A DNA stretch of 64,000 nt, taken from NCBI RefSeq assembly GCF_022808175.1, contig NZ_JALGBX010000003.1, positions 310,022-374,021 on the forward strand, written 5' to 3'. The position numbers were made by a program, and so were the translations under genes. This stretch comes from Streptomyces sp. AP-93 (GTDB lineage: Bacteria; Actinomycetota; Actinomycetes; Streptomycetales; Streptomycetaceae). The notes below the pieces were generated by a model. It was not told the origin of the DNA and did not search any database. It saw only the letters and a list, made by a program, of their open reading frames with translations. This document shows positions 8,404-16,543 of the stretch, piece by piece (the stretch's first letter is position 1; every line of letters starts with the position of its first letter).

Positions 8404-9423
8404 CTACGCCGGACGGGGGCGCGGCACCTGCGCGGTGGAGCCCCGCACGACGAGCTCGGGCTCGAAGAGCAGCTCTCCGGGCTGTACGGCGGCCCCCTGG
8501 ATCTGCGCGGTGAGCAGCTCCACGGCAGCCCGGCCCATGGCCTCGATGGGCTGCCGGACAGTGGTCAGCGGGGGCTCGGTGCAGTTCATGAAGGCCGAGT
8601 CGTCGTACCCGACGACGGAGACCTCGCGGGGCACGTCCAGCCCGCGGCGGCGGGCCGCCCGGATGGCCCCCAGGGCCAGGGGATCGCTCGCGCAGATGAT
8701 GCCGGTCACCCCGCGGTCCAGCAGCCTCGAGGTGGCCGCGTGGCCGCCCTCAAGGGAGAACAGCGCCCGCTCCACGTGTGCGGCGGGCAGCTCGGTGCCG
8801 GCCGCCGCGGCGACCGCCTGGGCGGCCACCAGCTTGCGCAGGGAGGGGATGTGGTCGGGCGGGCCCAGCACCAGGCCGATGCGCTCGTGGCCGAGGGAGG
8901 CCAAGTGGCGCCAGGCCTGTTCGACCGCGACGGCGTCGTCGCAGGAGACGCACGGGAAGCCGAGGTCCTCTATCGAGGCGTTGATGAGCACCACCGGGAC
9001 CTTGCGGTCGTGGAGCAGCCGGTAGTGCTCGTGCGGGGCGTCGGCCTGCGCGAAGAGCCCGCCGGCGAAGACGACGCCGGACACCTGCTGCTGGAGCAGG
9101 AGCTCGACGTAGTCGGCCTCGGAGACCCCGCCGGTGGTCTGCGTGCAGAGCACCGGGGTCAGCCCCTGCTGGGCCAGCGCGCCGCCGATCACCTCGGCGA
9201 AGGCCGGGAAGATCGGGTTCTGGAGTTCCGGCAGGACCAGGCCGACCAGCCGGGCGCGTTCGCCGCGCAGCTGGGTGGGGCGCTCGTAGCCGAGGACGTC
9301 CAGGGCGGTGAGCACGGACTGGCGGGTCGCCTCCGAGACACCCGGCTTGCCGTTGAGCACCCGGCTGACCGTTGCCTCGCTGACCCCCACCTTCTTCGCC
9401 ACTTGAGCAAGTCGTCGCGTCAT
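8404..9423 (-). CDS. LacI-family transcriptional regulator of the glucan locus
   Basis: A 339-residue LacI/GalR repressor. The N-terminal HTH reads RLAQVAKKVGVSEATVSRVL with the hinge helix NGKPGVSEATRQSVLTAL following; residues about 60-335 are a periplasmic-binding-protein-like sugar-sensing domain (ARLVGLVLPELQNPIFPAFA; VSVVGYDDSAFMNCTEPPLT). Such repressors leave DNA when a sugar binds. I chose the ATG at 9423 because it places the HTH at the N-terminus; an upstream start would add 45 residues unlike the family. Its own 5' region (9425-9461) has CGCAA repeats, suggesting autoregulation. It lies between the ABC operon and the GH87 gene on the same strand, each with its own upstream region, so local regulation of the locus is likely. 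Confidence 0.92.
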   Translation of the reverse strand: MTRRLAQVAKKVGVSEATVSRVLNGKPGVSEATRQSVLTALDVLGYERPTQLRGERARLVGLVLPELQNPIFPAFAEVIGGALAQQGLTPVLCTQTTGGVSEADYVELLLQQQVSGVVFAGGLFAQADAPHEHYRLLHDRKVPVVLINASIEDLGFPCVSCDDAVAVEQAWRHLASLGHERIGLVLGPPDHIPSLRKLVAAQAVAAAAGTELPAAHVERALFSLEGGHAATSRLLDRGVTGIICASDPLALGAIRAARRRGLDVPREVSVVGYDDSAFMNCTEPPLTTVRQPIEAMGRAAVELLTAQIQGAAVQPGELLFEPELVVRGSTAQVPRPRPA

Positions 9424-9424
9424 G

Positions 9425-9461
9425 AGCGCAAGAGTAGCGCAAACAATGCAAGTTCCTTGCA
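9425..9461. promoter_or_regulatory. LacI-type operator candidate upstream of the regulator gene
   Basis: Two direct GCGCAA units (9426-9431, 9437-9442; 11 bp apart, one helical turn) are followed by an inverted repeat TGCAA-N5-TTGCA (9447-9461). The first unit lies directly at the start codon, where a bound repressor would block its own expression. Confidence 0.5.
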
Positions 9462-9546
9462 GTTCGATTACGGCCAGTTTGGCCCATCGGAAACCGGCGC
9501 GGAACCCCCCGCGCCCCACCGGTCCCATCGGGCCCCGGGGCGGCGA

Positions 9547-9579
9547 GCGGCGGGGCACCCCGAAGGGATGCCCCGCCGC
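9547..9579 (-). terminator. intrinsic terminator after the GH87 gene
   Basis: An 11-bp GC stem (GCGGCGGGGCA at 9547-9557 with TGCCCCGCCGC at 9569-9579) is extended by CCC/GGG around a CGAA loop. It lies about 27 bp beyond the stop of the GH87 gene on the minus strand. Confidence 0.7.
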
Positions 9580-9605
9580 CCTCGTGCCCTGCGGTACGCC
9601 GCCCG

Positions 9606-12600
9606 CTACGGCAGCTGGTTGATCCTGAACGTCGAGGTCGTGTTCCGCACGTCCACGGCGTTGTCGCTCATCCGCAGGTTGTGGAACGTGACCTCACCGA
9701 CCGCCGGGCCCTGTCCCGCCTCGGGCATCTCGTTGGCCCAGAGACCGAAGCCGGACTTGGCGTCGAAGGCGTCACCGCTCTTCTTCGCCCCCGTGATGGT
9801 GATGTCGCGCAGGATGGTGTCCTTGATGGGATTGACCGGCTGGCCTCCGATGTACTGCGTCTGGAACATGATTCCGCTGTACGTCGGATCGACAATGTCC
9901 ACGTTGTTGATGCGGATTCCCTGGAACACCTTGGACGCGGAGAAGATCCAGATTCCCGGGAAGGTCTGCGCCCCCCAGAAATGGCCTCCGGCCCGGACGA
10001 TCGAGATGTTCTCGAAGAGCGTCGGGTCGGTCCCGAATCCGTTCATCGGATACCCGAAGTCCAGCGAGCTGATGGTGATGCCCGAGTAGACGAGGATGTC
10101 GGCGATGTAGATGTTGCGGAAGGTGTTGTTGAAGCCGCCGTAGACGGCGACACCGGCCGCGCGCCAGGTGAGGATCGCGCTCAGGTTCTCGTAGACGTTG
10201 TTCTTCATGTCCGCGCCGCCCGCGTCGATCGCGGAGAACAGCGCGAAGCTGTCGTCACCCGTGGAACGCGCCTCGATGTTGGTCACGAGGTTGTCCGTGC
10301 TGCCGTTGGTCATGTTGATGCCGTCGGCGAAGGTGTCGCGGATCCGCGAGTTCTTGATGGTGATCCGGTCGGTGTTGGCGCCCCAGTAGAGGCACACCTG
10401 GTGTTCGTTCCAGATGTTGTCGATGGTCATGTCGGTCACGTTGGAGAAGTCGAAGACCTTGCCCGGACCGTCGATGCGCGAGGTGTAGTTGCCGAAGTAG
10501 GCGAAGCCCGTGAAGGACGAGCCCTTCGCGGTGCCCTCCGCGCGCCAGCCGTTGTCGGTGTTGTCCTGCGAGGACGGGGCGTGGAAGCGGGTGAACCACG
10601 GTCCGGCTCCGACGACCTGCACGGCCTTCCCGTACACCTGGAACTTGCTCGCCGTGCCGTAGTCGCCCGGCGGCAGGTAGACGCCCACGAGCTTGCCCGT
10701 GGTGTCCATGCGGACCTTGTCCAGGGCGTTCTGCACGTCCTGGTGGGTGAAACCGGCGGGCACCGTGTAGGTCGCCGGGTCGGGGTTGGGGATCACCGCG
10801 GCCTGTTCCAGGCTCACGAAGTCGATCGCGTAGGTGGTGGTGTTCGCCGCGTCCTTCTGGAGGCGGATCTTGCTGCCCTGCGGGACGGTCTCGCCGAGGA
10901 GGATGTTGGCCTCGTCGTAGATGTGCCGCGGGGCTCCGGCGCTCGGCGCGTTGCCCGGCCCGGCCTCGGCCCCGTAGAGCCAGGCGTACTTCGAGGTCAG
11001 CGGCAGGGCCTTCTTGAGGACGCCGTTGACGTAGACGTTGATGGTGGAGTCGATGCCGCCACCGCTCGGGGCGTCCGGGATGGAGAAGCGGGTGACCAGG
11101 GTGTTGGTCGGGGCGCGGGTGGTGAACTCGACGTACTCGCCCGTCGCGTCCAGATTCACGGCCTTGCGGCCCGAGGCCTCGCCGGCGATGTCGCCGACGG
11201 TCCGGTTGGGGCCGACGACGGCCGCGCCGCCGCCGACCACGCCGTCCTCCGCCTCGTAGGTGTCGTAGGGCATGTTCGCCCCGCGGCCGACGAAGAAGGG
11301 CTTGGTGGAGGTGTTGTTGGCGCGCTTGACCGGCAGTTCGTTGGCGTCGTCGGCGAGGACCACCTTGACGGTGTACTTGCCGTTGGCCGCCGTCCAGCTG
11401 CCGAGCGCGATCGGCGGCGAGGAGGCACCGGCCGCGAGCGCGCCGCTGAAGGATCCCGTCAGGGTACGGACGGTGGCGCCGCCCGCGTCCTGCAGGGTGA
11501 GGGTGACGTTGTGGGTGCCCGCGGCGGCGGCCACGGTGCCCTGGTTCTTGACCGTGACGGAGAAGTCCACGGACTGGCCGGCGGACGGGGCGCTCGGCGA
11601 CCACCCGACGGACGAGGCCACCAGGTCCGAGCTGTCGACGGGGCGGACCACCAGCGGAGATCCGGTGAGGCTGTTGTTGGTGTCGTTCTGCTCGATGACC
11701 GTGTTCGCCTCGTCGACGATCGCACTCAGCGGGTAGCTGCCCGCGTCCCGCGGGCCGATGCCGGCCGTGACGGTGGCCGTGGCGCCGGCGGCCAGCGCGG
11801 GCACGTTGGCGGAGGCGATCTTCGAGCCGCCGAGCTGGAAGGAGACGGAGGTCGCCGGCGCCGGGGCCGGGCCGCTGTTCTTGACGGTGGCGGACAGGGC
11901 GACGGAGTCCGACTCGACCGGCGTGGCCGGGCTGGCGCTCACGGCGGTGACCTGGAGATCCGGGTTGGGCGCCGCGACGCCGATGACCTGGAACTCGGCG
12001 ATCTGGCCGTTGGAGGAGCCGGTGTTGGAGGTGAAGCGCAGCTGCACGTCCGCGACCCGGGCGTTCACCGGGATGGTGACGGTGTTGGAGCCGGAGGCCG
12101 GGTTGAAGACGTAGTCCTTGGCGGCCACCAGGCCGGTGACGCCCGAGGCGCTCTGTTCGCGGCCGAGGACCTGGATGTTCTGGGTGCGGGTGCCCCAGCT
12201 GCTGTCCGGGTTGAGCTTGAGGACCAGGCGGTCGACGTCGGCGTTGGAGCCGAGCTTGACGGTCAGCGTGCTCGGGTAGGCGCCGCCCGCGCCCTCCCAG
12301 TAGGTGGCGGTGCTGTTGTCGTTGGCGTTCTCCGCGACGAAGGTGTGGATCACGGAGGAGCCCTCGATGGGCTTGCCGACGGCCAGGTTGGAGCCGCCTG
12401 TCCCTCCGCTGCCGTTGCGGGTCACGGAGTTGCTGTCGCCGGAGCGGTTGCCCGCCGCGTCCTTGGCCCGGACGAAGTAGCTCACGGTGGCGGTGGCCGG
12501 CTGTGTGTCCGTGTGGGTGGTGACGTTGCCCGCGACCGTGGTGAGCAGCACGTTGTTGGCGAAGACCTCGTACCCGCTGACGCCGACGTTGTCGGTGGAG

Positions 12601-13898
12601 GCCTGCCAGGCCAGCTTGATCTGGCCGGAGGCCGGCTCGGTGAAGGCCAGGGCCGCCGGGGCGGTCGGGGCCTGGGTGTCGCCTGTGTCGCCGACGCGGG
12701 TGACGCTGTTGCTGTTCGCCGACTGGTTGCCGGCCGCGTCCTTGGCCCGGACGTAGTAGGTCACGCTCGCGGAGGCGGGCTGGGTGTCGGTGTAGGTGGT
12801 GACGTTGCCCGCGACGCTGGTGCGCAGCTGGTTGTTGGCGTAGACGTCGTAACCGGTGACGCCCGTGTTGTCGGTGGCGGCGTTCCAGGTCAGCTTGATC
12901 TGGCCGGTCGCGGGCTCGGTGTAGGCGAGCGCCGTCGGGGCGGTCGGGGCCTGGGTGTCGCCGGTCGTCGGGCCGTAGACCTCCAGCTCGGAGAGCTGCC
13001 CGCCGGGCTGCACGGAGTTGGCCGATATCCACACCCGCACGTAGCGGGTGGTGGTGGCGTCGAAGGTGACGGTCACCGCGTTGGCGCCGGCGGCGTTGAA
13101 CTCGTACGTCTTGGACGCCGTCAGGTCGGTGTGGTCCGTGCCGTTGGCGCTGCCCTGGATCTTGAGGGTCTGGGTGCGGGCGCCCCAGTTCTCGGGCAGC
13201 TTGAGGACCACGCGGTCCACGCGGACCGAGGAACCCAGGTCGGCCTGGAGCCACTGGGGCATGGCGTTGTTGACGCTCTCCCAGTAGCTGGCGGCGTTGC
13301 CGTCGCCGGCATTGCCCGGCACGTAGACCTGGGTGTTGCTGCTCGCGGTGAAGGTCTTGCCGAGGGCCAGGTTGGTCCCGGAGTCACCCGGGGCGCGGAC
13401 CTCCAGCTCGGAGAGCTGGGCGGCCTGCCACCCGGTGTTGGCGGTGATGTCGATCCGCACGTACCGGGCCTGGGTGGCCGGGAAACCGATGGTGACCACG
13501 TTTCCGGCGCCCTGGCCGAAGGTGTACGTCGCCGAGCTCACCAGGGTGCTGAAGCTGGTGCCGTCGGCGCTGCCCTGGACGGACAGGGTCTGGTTGCGGC
13601 TCTCCCAGGAGGCGGGGAGCTTGAGCACCACCTGGTCGACGCGGGTGGTGGCTCCGAGGTCGGTCTGCACCCATTGCGGGAAGGTGCTGCCGGCGCTCTC
13701 CCAGTACGAGGACTGGTTGCCGTCGGTGACGTTGCCGGCGGTGTAGCCGCCGTTGGTACTGCTCGCCGTGGCGGGCCTGCCCGCCGAGACGCTCGGTCCG
13801 CCGGCGGCCACGGCGGTGAGAGCGGGCCAGCCCAGCATCAGCAGGGCCGTGCTGATCAAGGCGGCCAGGGTCCGCCATCTCCAGTTGTGCCTTCTCAT
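9606..13898 (-). CDS. secreted multidomain GH87 glycoside hydrolase (probable alpha-1,3-glucanase/mutanase)
   Basis: A 1430-residue exported enzyme. The start at ATG 13898 follows GAGGACAT and gives a Sec signal peptide (MRRHNWRWRTLAALIS, hydrophobic core, cleavage after about AVAAG). Reading along it: two discoidin/F5-8C-type domains (about 35-315), two fibronectin type III repeats (about 320-495), a third discoidin-like domain (about 505-640), two CARDB domains (about 645-865), a CBM35/CBM6-like domain starting YEAEDGVVGG (about 875-1035), then a parallel beta-helix. The helix has FADGINMTNG with D1192 and TGDDSFALF with D1215/D1216. This 23-residue spacing matches the three catalytic Asp of known GH87 alpha-1,3-glucanases (D1067, D1090, D1091 in Agl-KA, as recalled). 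GH87 also includes mycodextranases, so alpha-1,3/1,4-glucan is an alternative substrate. It likely acts outside the cell and supplies the ABC importer. Confidence 0.88.
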   Translation of the reverse strand: MRRHNWRWRTLAALISTALLMLGWPALTAVAAGGPSVSAGRPATASSTNGGYTAGNVTDGNQSSYWESAGSTFPQWVQTDLGATTRVDQVVLKLPASWESRNQTLSVQGSADGTSFSTLVSSATYTFGQGAGNVVTIGFPATQARYVRIDITANTGWQAAQLSELEVRAPGDSGTNLALGKTFTASSNTQVYVPGNAGDGNAASYWESVNNAMPQWLQADLGSSVRVDRVVLKLPENWGARTQTLKIQGSANGTDHTDLTASKTYEFNAAGANAVTVTFDATTTRYVRVWISANSVQPGGQLSELEVYGPTTGDTQAPTAPTALAYTEPATGQIKLTWNAATDNTGVTGYDVYANNQLRTSVAGNVTTYTDTQPASASVTYYVRAKDAAGNQSANSNSVTRVGDTGDTQAPTAPAALAFTEPASGQIKLAWQASTDNVGVSGYEVFANNVLLTTVAGNVTTHTDTQPATATVSYFVRAKDAAGNRSGDSNSVTRNGSGGTGGSNLAVGKPIEGSSVIHTFVAENANDNSTATYWEGAGGAYPSTLTVKLGSNADVDRLVLKLNPDSSWGTRTQNIQVLGREQSASGVTGLVAAKDYVFNPASGSNTVTIPVNARVADVQLRFTSNTGSSNGQIAEFQVIGVAAPNPDLQVTAVSASPATPVESDSVALSATVKNSGPAPAPATSVSFQLGGSKIASANVPALAAGATATVTAGIGPRDAGSYPLSAIVDEANTVIEQNDTNNSLTGSPLVVRPVDSSDLVASSVGWSPSAPSAGQSVDFSVTVKNQGTVAAAAGTHNVTLTLQDAGGATVRTLTGSFSGALAAGASSPPIALGSWTAANGKYTVKVVLADDANELPVKRANNTSTKPFFVGRGANMPYDTYEAEDGVVGGGAAVVGPNRTVGDIAGEASGRKAVNLDATGEYVEFTTRAPTNTLVTRFSIPDAPSGGGIDSTINVYVNGVLKKALPLTSKYAWLYGAEAGPGNAPSAGAPRHIYDEANILLGETVPQGSKIRLQKDAANTTTYAIDFVSLEQAAVIPNPDPATYTVPAGFTHQDVQNALDKVRMDTTGKLVGVYLPPGDYGTASKFQVYGKAVQVVGAGPWFTRFHAPSSQDNTDNGWRAEGTAKGSSFTGFAYFGNYTSRIDGPGKVFDFSNVTDMTIDNIWNEHQVCLYWGANTDRITIKNSRIRDTFADGINMTNGSTDNLVTNIEARSTGDDSFALFSAIDAGGADMKNNVYENLSAILTWRAAGVAVYGGFNNTFRNIYIADILVYSGITISSLDFGYPMNGFGTDPTLFENISIVRAGGHFWGAQTFPGIWIFSASKVFQGIRINNVDIVDPTYSGIMFQTQYIGGQPVNPIKDTILRDITITGAKKSGDAFDAKSGFGLWANEMPEAGQGPAVGEVTFHNLRMSDNAVDVRNTTSTFRINQLP

Positions 13899-14020
13899 AT
13901 GTCCTCGTCCCTCGACATGAACTTTCTGAACCATGGGAGATAGGAATTTGCAGGGTGCCGTGCGAGAGTTGCAGAGCTTTGACGAGTCGTCTACATCTCT
14001 GACCGCACTTTCATGCCGTC

Positions 14021-14070
14021 ATCTCTTGCGCAAGCTGGGCGCAAATAACGCAAGCCATTTGCGTGAGAGA
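14021..14070. promoter_or_regulatory. LacI-type operator candidates upstream of the GH87 gene
   Basis: This stretch has the perfect palindrome CTTGCGCAAG (14025-14034), GCGCAAA (14040-14045) and the inverted repeat ACGCAA-N5-TTGCGT (14048-14064), about 130-165 bp upstream of the GH87 start. It is the densest cluster of the motif shared with the other two upstream regions. It also lies under 90 bp upstream of the divergent sensor kinase gene. Confidence 0.55.
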
Positions 14071-14111
14071 CCCACATTCCACTTACGCCCGAATCGCCCT
14101 ACCGTTCCTAG

Positions 14112-15734
14112 ATGCGGTTCCTCCACATGAGGGCTCGGCGCCTCGGGCTCCCCCGACGGGCCGCCTCCCAGATCCTGCTGACCCAGCTGGCCATCGCCGC
14201 CGGGGTCCTCGCCCTGGCCACCGGCCTCTTCCTGGCCCCGCTGAGCGCGCAGCTCGACGACCAGGCCATGCGGCGTGCCCTGGCCATCGCCCAGAGCGCC
14301 GCCGCCGACCCCGCCCTGGCCGCCGGCCTCCTCGGCTCGGCTCCCTCGCCGGACAGCCCGGTACAGGCCTCGGCGGAGCGGATCCGCTCGGCCACGGGCG
14401 CCGAGTACGTGGTGGTCCTGGACCTGGACGGCATCCGCCGCTCGCACCCGAGCCCCGACCGCATCGGACGGCCCGTCTCCACCGACCCCGGCGACGCCCT
14501 GGCCGGCCGCGAGGTCATGGAGATCGACGAGGGCACCTTGGGCCGCTCCGCACGCGGCAAGGTCCCCCTGCTCGCCGCCGACGGCGAGATCATCGGCGCC
14601 GTCTCCGTCGGCATCGCCTACGACAGCGTCCAGGGCCGCCTGCTGGGCGCCATCCCGGGCCTGCTCGCGTACGCGGGCGGCGCCCTGGCCGCGGGCGCCC
14701 TCGCCGCCTACCTGCTCTCGCGCAGGATCCACCGGCAGACCCGCGACCTGGCCTTCTCCGATATCGCGGGCCTGCTCGCCGAACGCGAGGCGATGCTGCA
14801 CTCCATCCGCGAGGGCGTGATCGCCCTCGACCGGGCCGGCCGGGTCCGACTGGTCAACGACGAGGCGGCCCGGCTGCTGGGCCTCGCGCCCGACGCCGCC
14901 AGCGCCGTCGCGGGGCGCGCGCTGGACGAGGTACTCGGCGCGGGCCGCACCACCGACGTCCTCACCGGCCGGGTCACCGGCCGCGACCTGCTCACCGTCC
15001 AGGGCAGCCGGGTCCTGGTCGCCAACCGGATGCCCACCGAGGACGGCGGAGCCGTGGCCACCCTGCGCGACCGCACCGAGCTGGAACACCTGGGCCGCGA
15101 GCTCGACTCCACCAAGGGCCTGATCGACGCCCTGCGCGCCCAGGACCACGAACACGCCAACCGGCTCCACACCCTCCTCGGCCTGCTGGAACTGGGCCTC
15201 TACGAGGAGGCCGTGGAGTTCGTCACGGAGGTGGTCGGCGTGCACCGCAGCACCGCCGAACAGGTCACCGAGAAGGTGCACGACCCGCTGCTCGCCGCCC
15301 TGCTGATGGGCAAGGCCACGGTCGCGGCGGAGCGCGGGGTCCCCCTGAGGCTGGCGGATTCCGCCCTGCTGCCCGACCGCCTCGTCGACCCGGGGGGTCT
15401 GGTCACCATCCTCGGCAACCTGGTCGACAACGCACTGGACGCCGCGGTCGGCTCGCCGGCGCCGCTGGTCGAGGTCGACATCCGGGCGGACGGCCGCACG
15501 GCGGTCCTGCTGGTCCGCGACAGCGGCCCCGGCGTCCCGGTGGCGCGCCGCGAGGAGATCTTCACCGAGGGCTGGTCGACCAAACAGCCCCAGGCCGGCG
15601 CCCACCGCGGACGCGGGCTCGGTCTCGCCCTGGTGCGACGCCTGGCCGAGCGGCAGGGCGGCACGGTCCGGGCCGGCGAGGCAGCGGACGGAGGGGCGGA
15701 ATTCTCCGTCGTACTCCCGGAGGCCCTGCGATGA
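14112..15734 (+). CDS. sensor histidine kinase, CitA/DcuS/DctB-like
   Basis: A 540-residue membrane sensor kinase. An N-terminal membrane segment (QILLTQLAIAAGVLALATGL) is followed by an extracellular domain of about 130 residues (RIRSATGAEYVVVLDLDGIR; GRSARGKVPLLAADGEIIGA, typical of the CitA/DcuS PDC sensor), a second membrane segment (about 175-200), a PAS domain (EGVIALDRAGRVRLVNDEAA), the dimerisation helix with phospho-acceptor His (LRAQDHEHANRLHTLLGLLE) and an ATPase domain (GNLVDNALDAA; DSGPGVPVARREEIF; GRGLGLALVRRL). The family senses C4-dicarboxylates or citrate. The response regulator overlaps by ATGA. I kept the first ATG; a second at 14127 is possible. Confidence 0.92.
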   Translation: MRFLHMRARRLGLPRRAASQILLTQLAIAAGVLALATGLFLAPLSAQLDDQAMRRALAIAQSAAADPALAAGLLGSAPSPDSPVQASAERIRSATGAEYVVVLDLDGIRRSHPSPDRIGRPVSTDPGDALAGREVMEIDEGTLGRSARGKVPLLAADGEIIGAVSVGIAYDSVQGRLLGAIPGLLAYAGGALAAGALAAYLLSRRIHRQTRDLAFSDIAGLLAEREAMLHSIREGVIALDRAGRVRLVNDEAARLLGLAPDAASAVAGRALDEVLGAGRTTDVLTGRVTGRDLLTVQGSRVLVANRMPTEDGGAVATLRDRTELEHLGRELDSTKGLIDALRAQDHEHANRLHTLLGLLELGLYEEAVEFVTEVVGVHRSTAEQVTEKVHDPLLAALLMGKATVAAERGVPLRLADSALLPDRLVDPGGLVTILGNLVDNALDAAVGSPAPLVEVDIRADGRTAVLLVRDSGPGVPVARREEIFTEGWSTKQPQAGAHRGRGLGLALVRRLAERQGGTVRAGEAADGGAEFSVVLPEALR

Positions 15735-16495
15735 ACGATTTCAGCGCACTCAGCGCATCCGGCTCGTCGGGCTCGTCGTCGGGCTCGTCCGGCACTTTCG
15801 GCGTGTTTGACGTATTGGTCGTCGACGACGACATGCGTGTTGCCCGGATCAACGCGGCCTACGTGGCCAAGGTTCCCGGCTTCCGCGTGTCGGCCCAAGC
15901 CCATTCGGCGGCGGAGGCGCTGGCCCTCCTCGACTCACGCCCGGTGGACCTGATCCTCCTCGACCACTACCTCCCCGACGAGAACGGCCTGGACCTGGTC
16001 CGGCGCCTGCGCGAGCGCGGCCACCGCACCGACGTGATCATGGTGACGGCCGCCCGCGACCTTGCCACCGTCCAGGCCGCGATGCGCCTCGGCGCCCTCC
16101 AGTACCTGGTCAAGCCCTTCACCTTCGCCGGCCTGCGCACCCGTCTCGAGGCCTACGGTGCCCTGCGCCGCACCCTGGACACGGGCGGCGAGGCCGAACA
16201 GGCGGAGGTGGACCGGATCTTCGGCGCCCTCGCCGCGGCCGGCGCCGACGCCCCGAGCGACCTCCCCAAGGGACACTCCCCCACCACCGCCGACCTGATC
16301 CGCGGGATCCTGCGCGCGGCCGAAGGCCCGCTCTCCACCCAGCAGATCGCCGACCGCGCGGGCATCAGCCGCCAGACCGCCCAGCGCTACCTCAAACTCC
16401 TCGACCGCACCGGCCGCGTCACGCTCGCCCTGCGCTACGGCGAAACGGGCCGCCCCGAACACCGCTACGCCTGGCGCCCGCCCACCACGGGCTGA
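15731..16495 (+). CDS. response regulator, CitB/DcuR-like
   Basis: A 254-residue partner of the upstream kinase, translationally coupled through an ATGA overlap. The receiver domain (residues about 26-140) has the acidic pocket VVDDDMR, the phospho-acceptor Asp in LILLDHYLPDENG and the conserved Lys in YLVKPFTF. The C-terminus has an HTH reading LSTQQIADRAGISRQTAQRY (about 200-225), as in the CitB/DctR group. The first 22 residues are an odd Ser/Gly-rich leader (SASGSSGSSSGSSG) before the receiver begins; a later start cannot be excluded. Likely targets are transport genes for organic acids, possibly the convergent symporter operon. Confidence 0.92.
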   Translation: MNDFSALSASGSSGSSSGSSGTFGVFDVLVVDDDMRVARINAAYVAKVPGFRVSAQAHSAAEALALLDSRPVDLILLDHYLPDENGLDLVRRLRERGHRTDVIMVTAARDLATVQAAMRLGALQYLVKPFTFAGLRTRLEAYGALRRTLDTGGEAEQAEVDRIFGALAAAGADAPSDLPKGHSPTTADLIRGILRAAEGPLSTQQIADRAGISRQTAQRYLKLLDRTGRVTLALRYGETGRPEHRYAWRPPTTG

Positions 16496-16543
16496 CGCCG
16501 GCCGGCGGCCGGCCGGTCACGGCCCCCCGCCGCCAGGTCGGCC

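Noticed and set aside
9681..13943. A 1420-codon open frame on the plus strand across the GH87 gene
   Set aside because: It is an antisense GC-bias shadow: its composition is Gly/Val/Asp/Arg-rich without domains, while the minus strand gives a signal peptide and catalytic motifs.
16496..16543. A terminator from the CCGGCC-N3-GGCCGG repeat between the response regulator and symporter genes
   Set aside because: The repeat is a short GC palindrome with poor alternative pairings and no U-tract, too weak to annotate.
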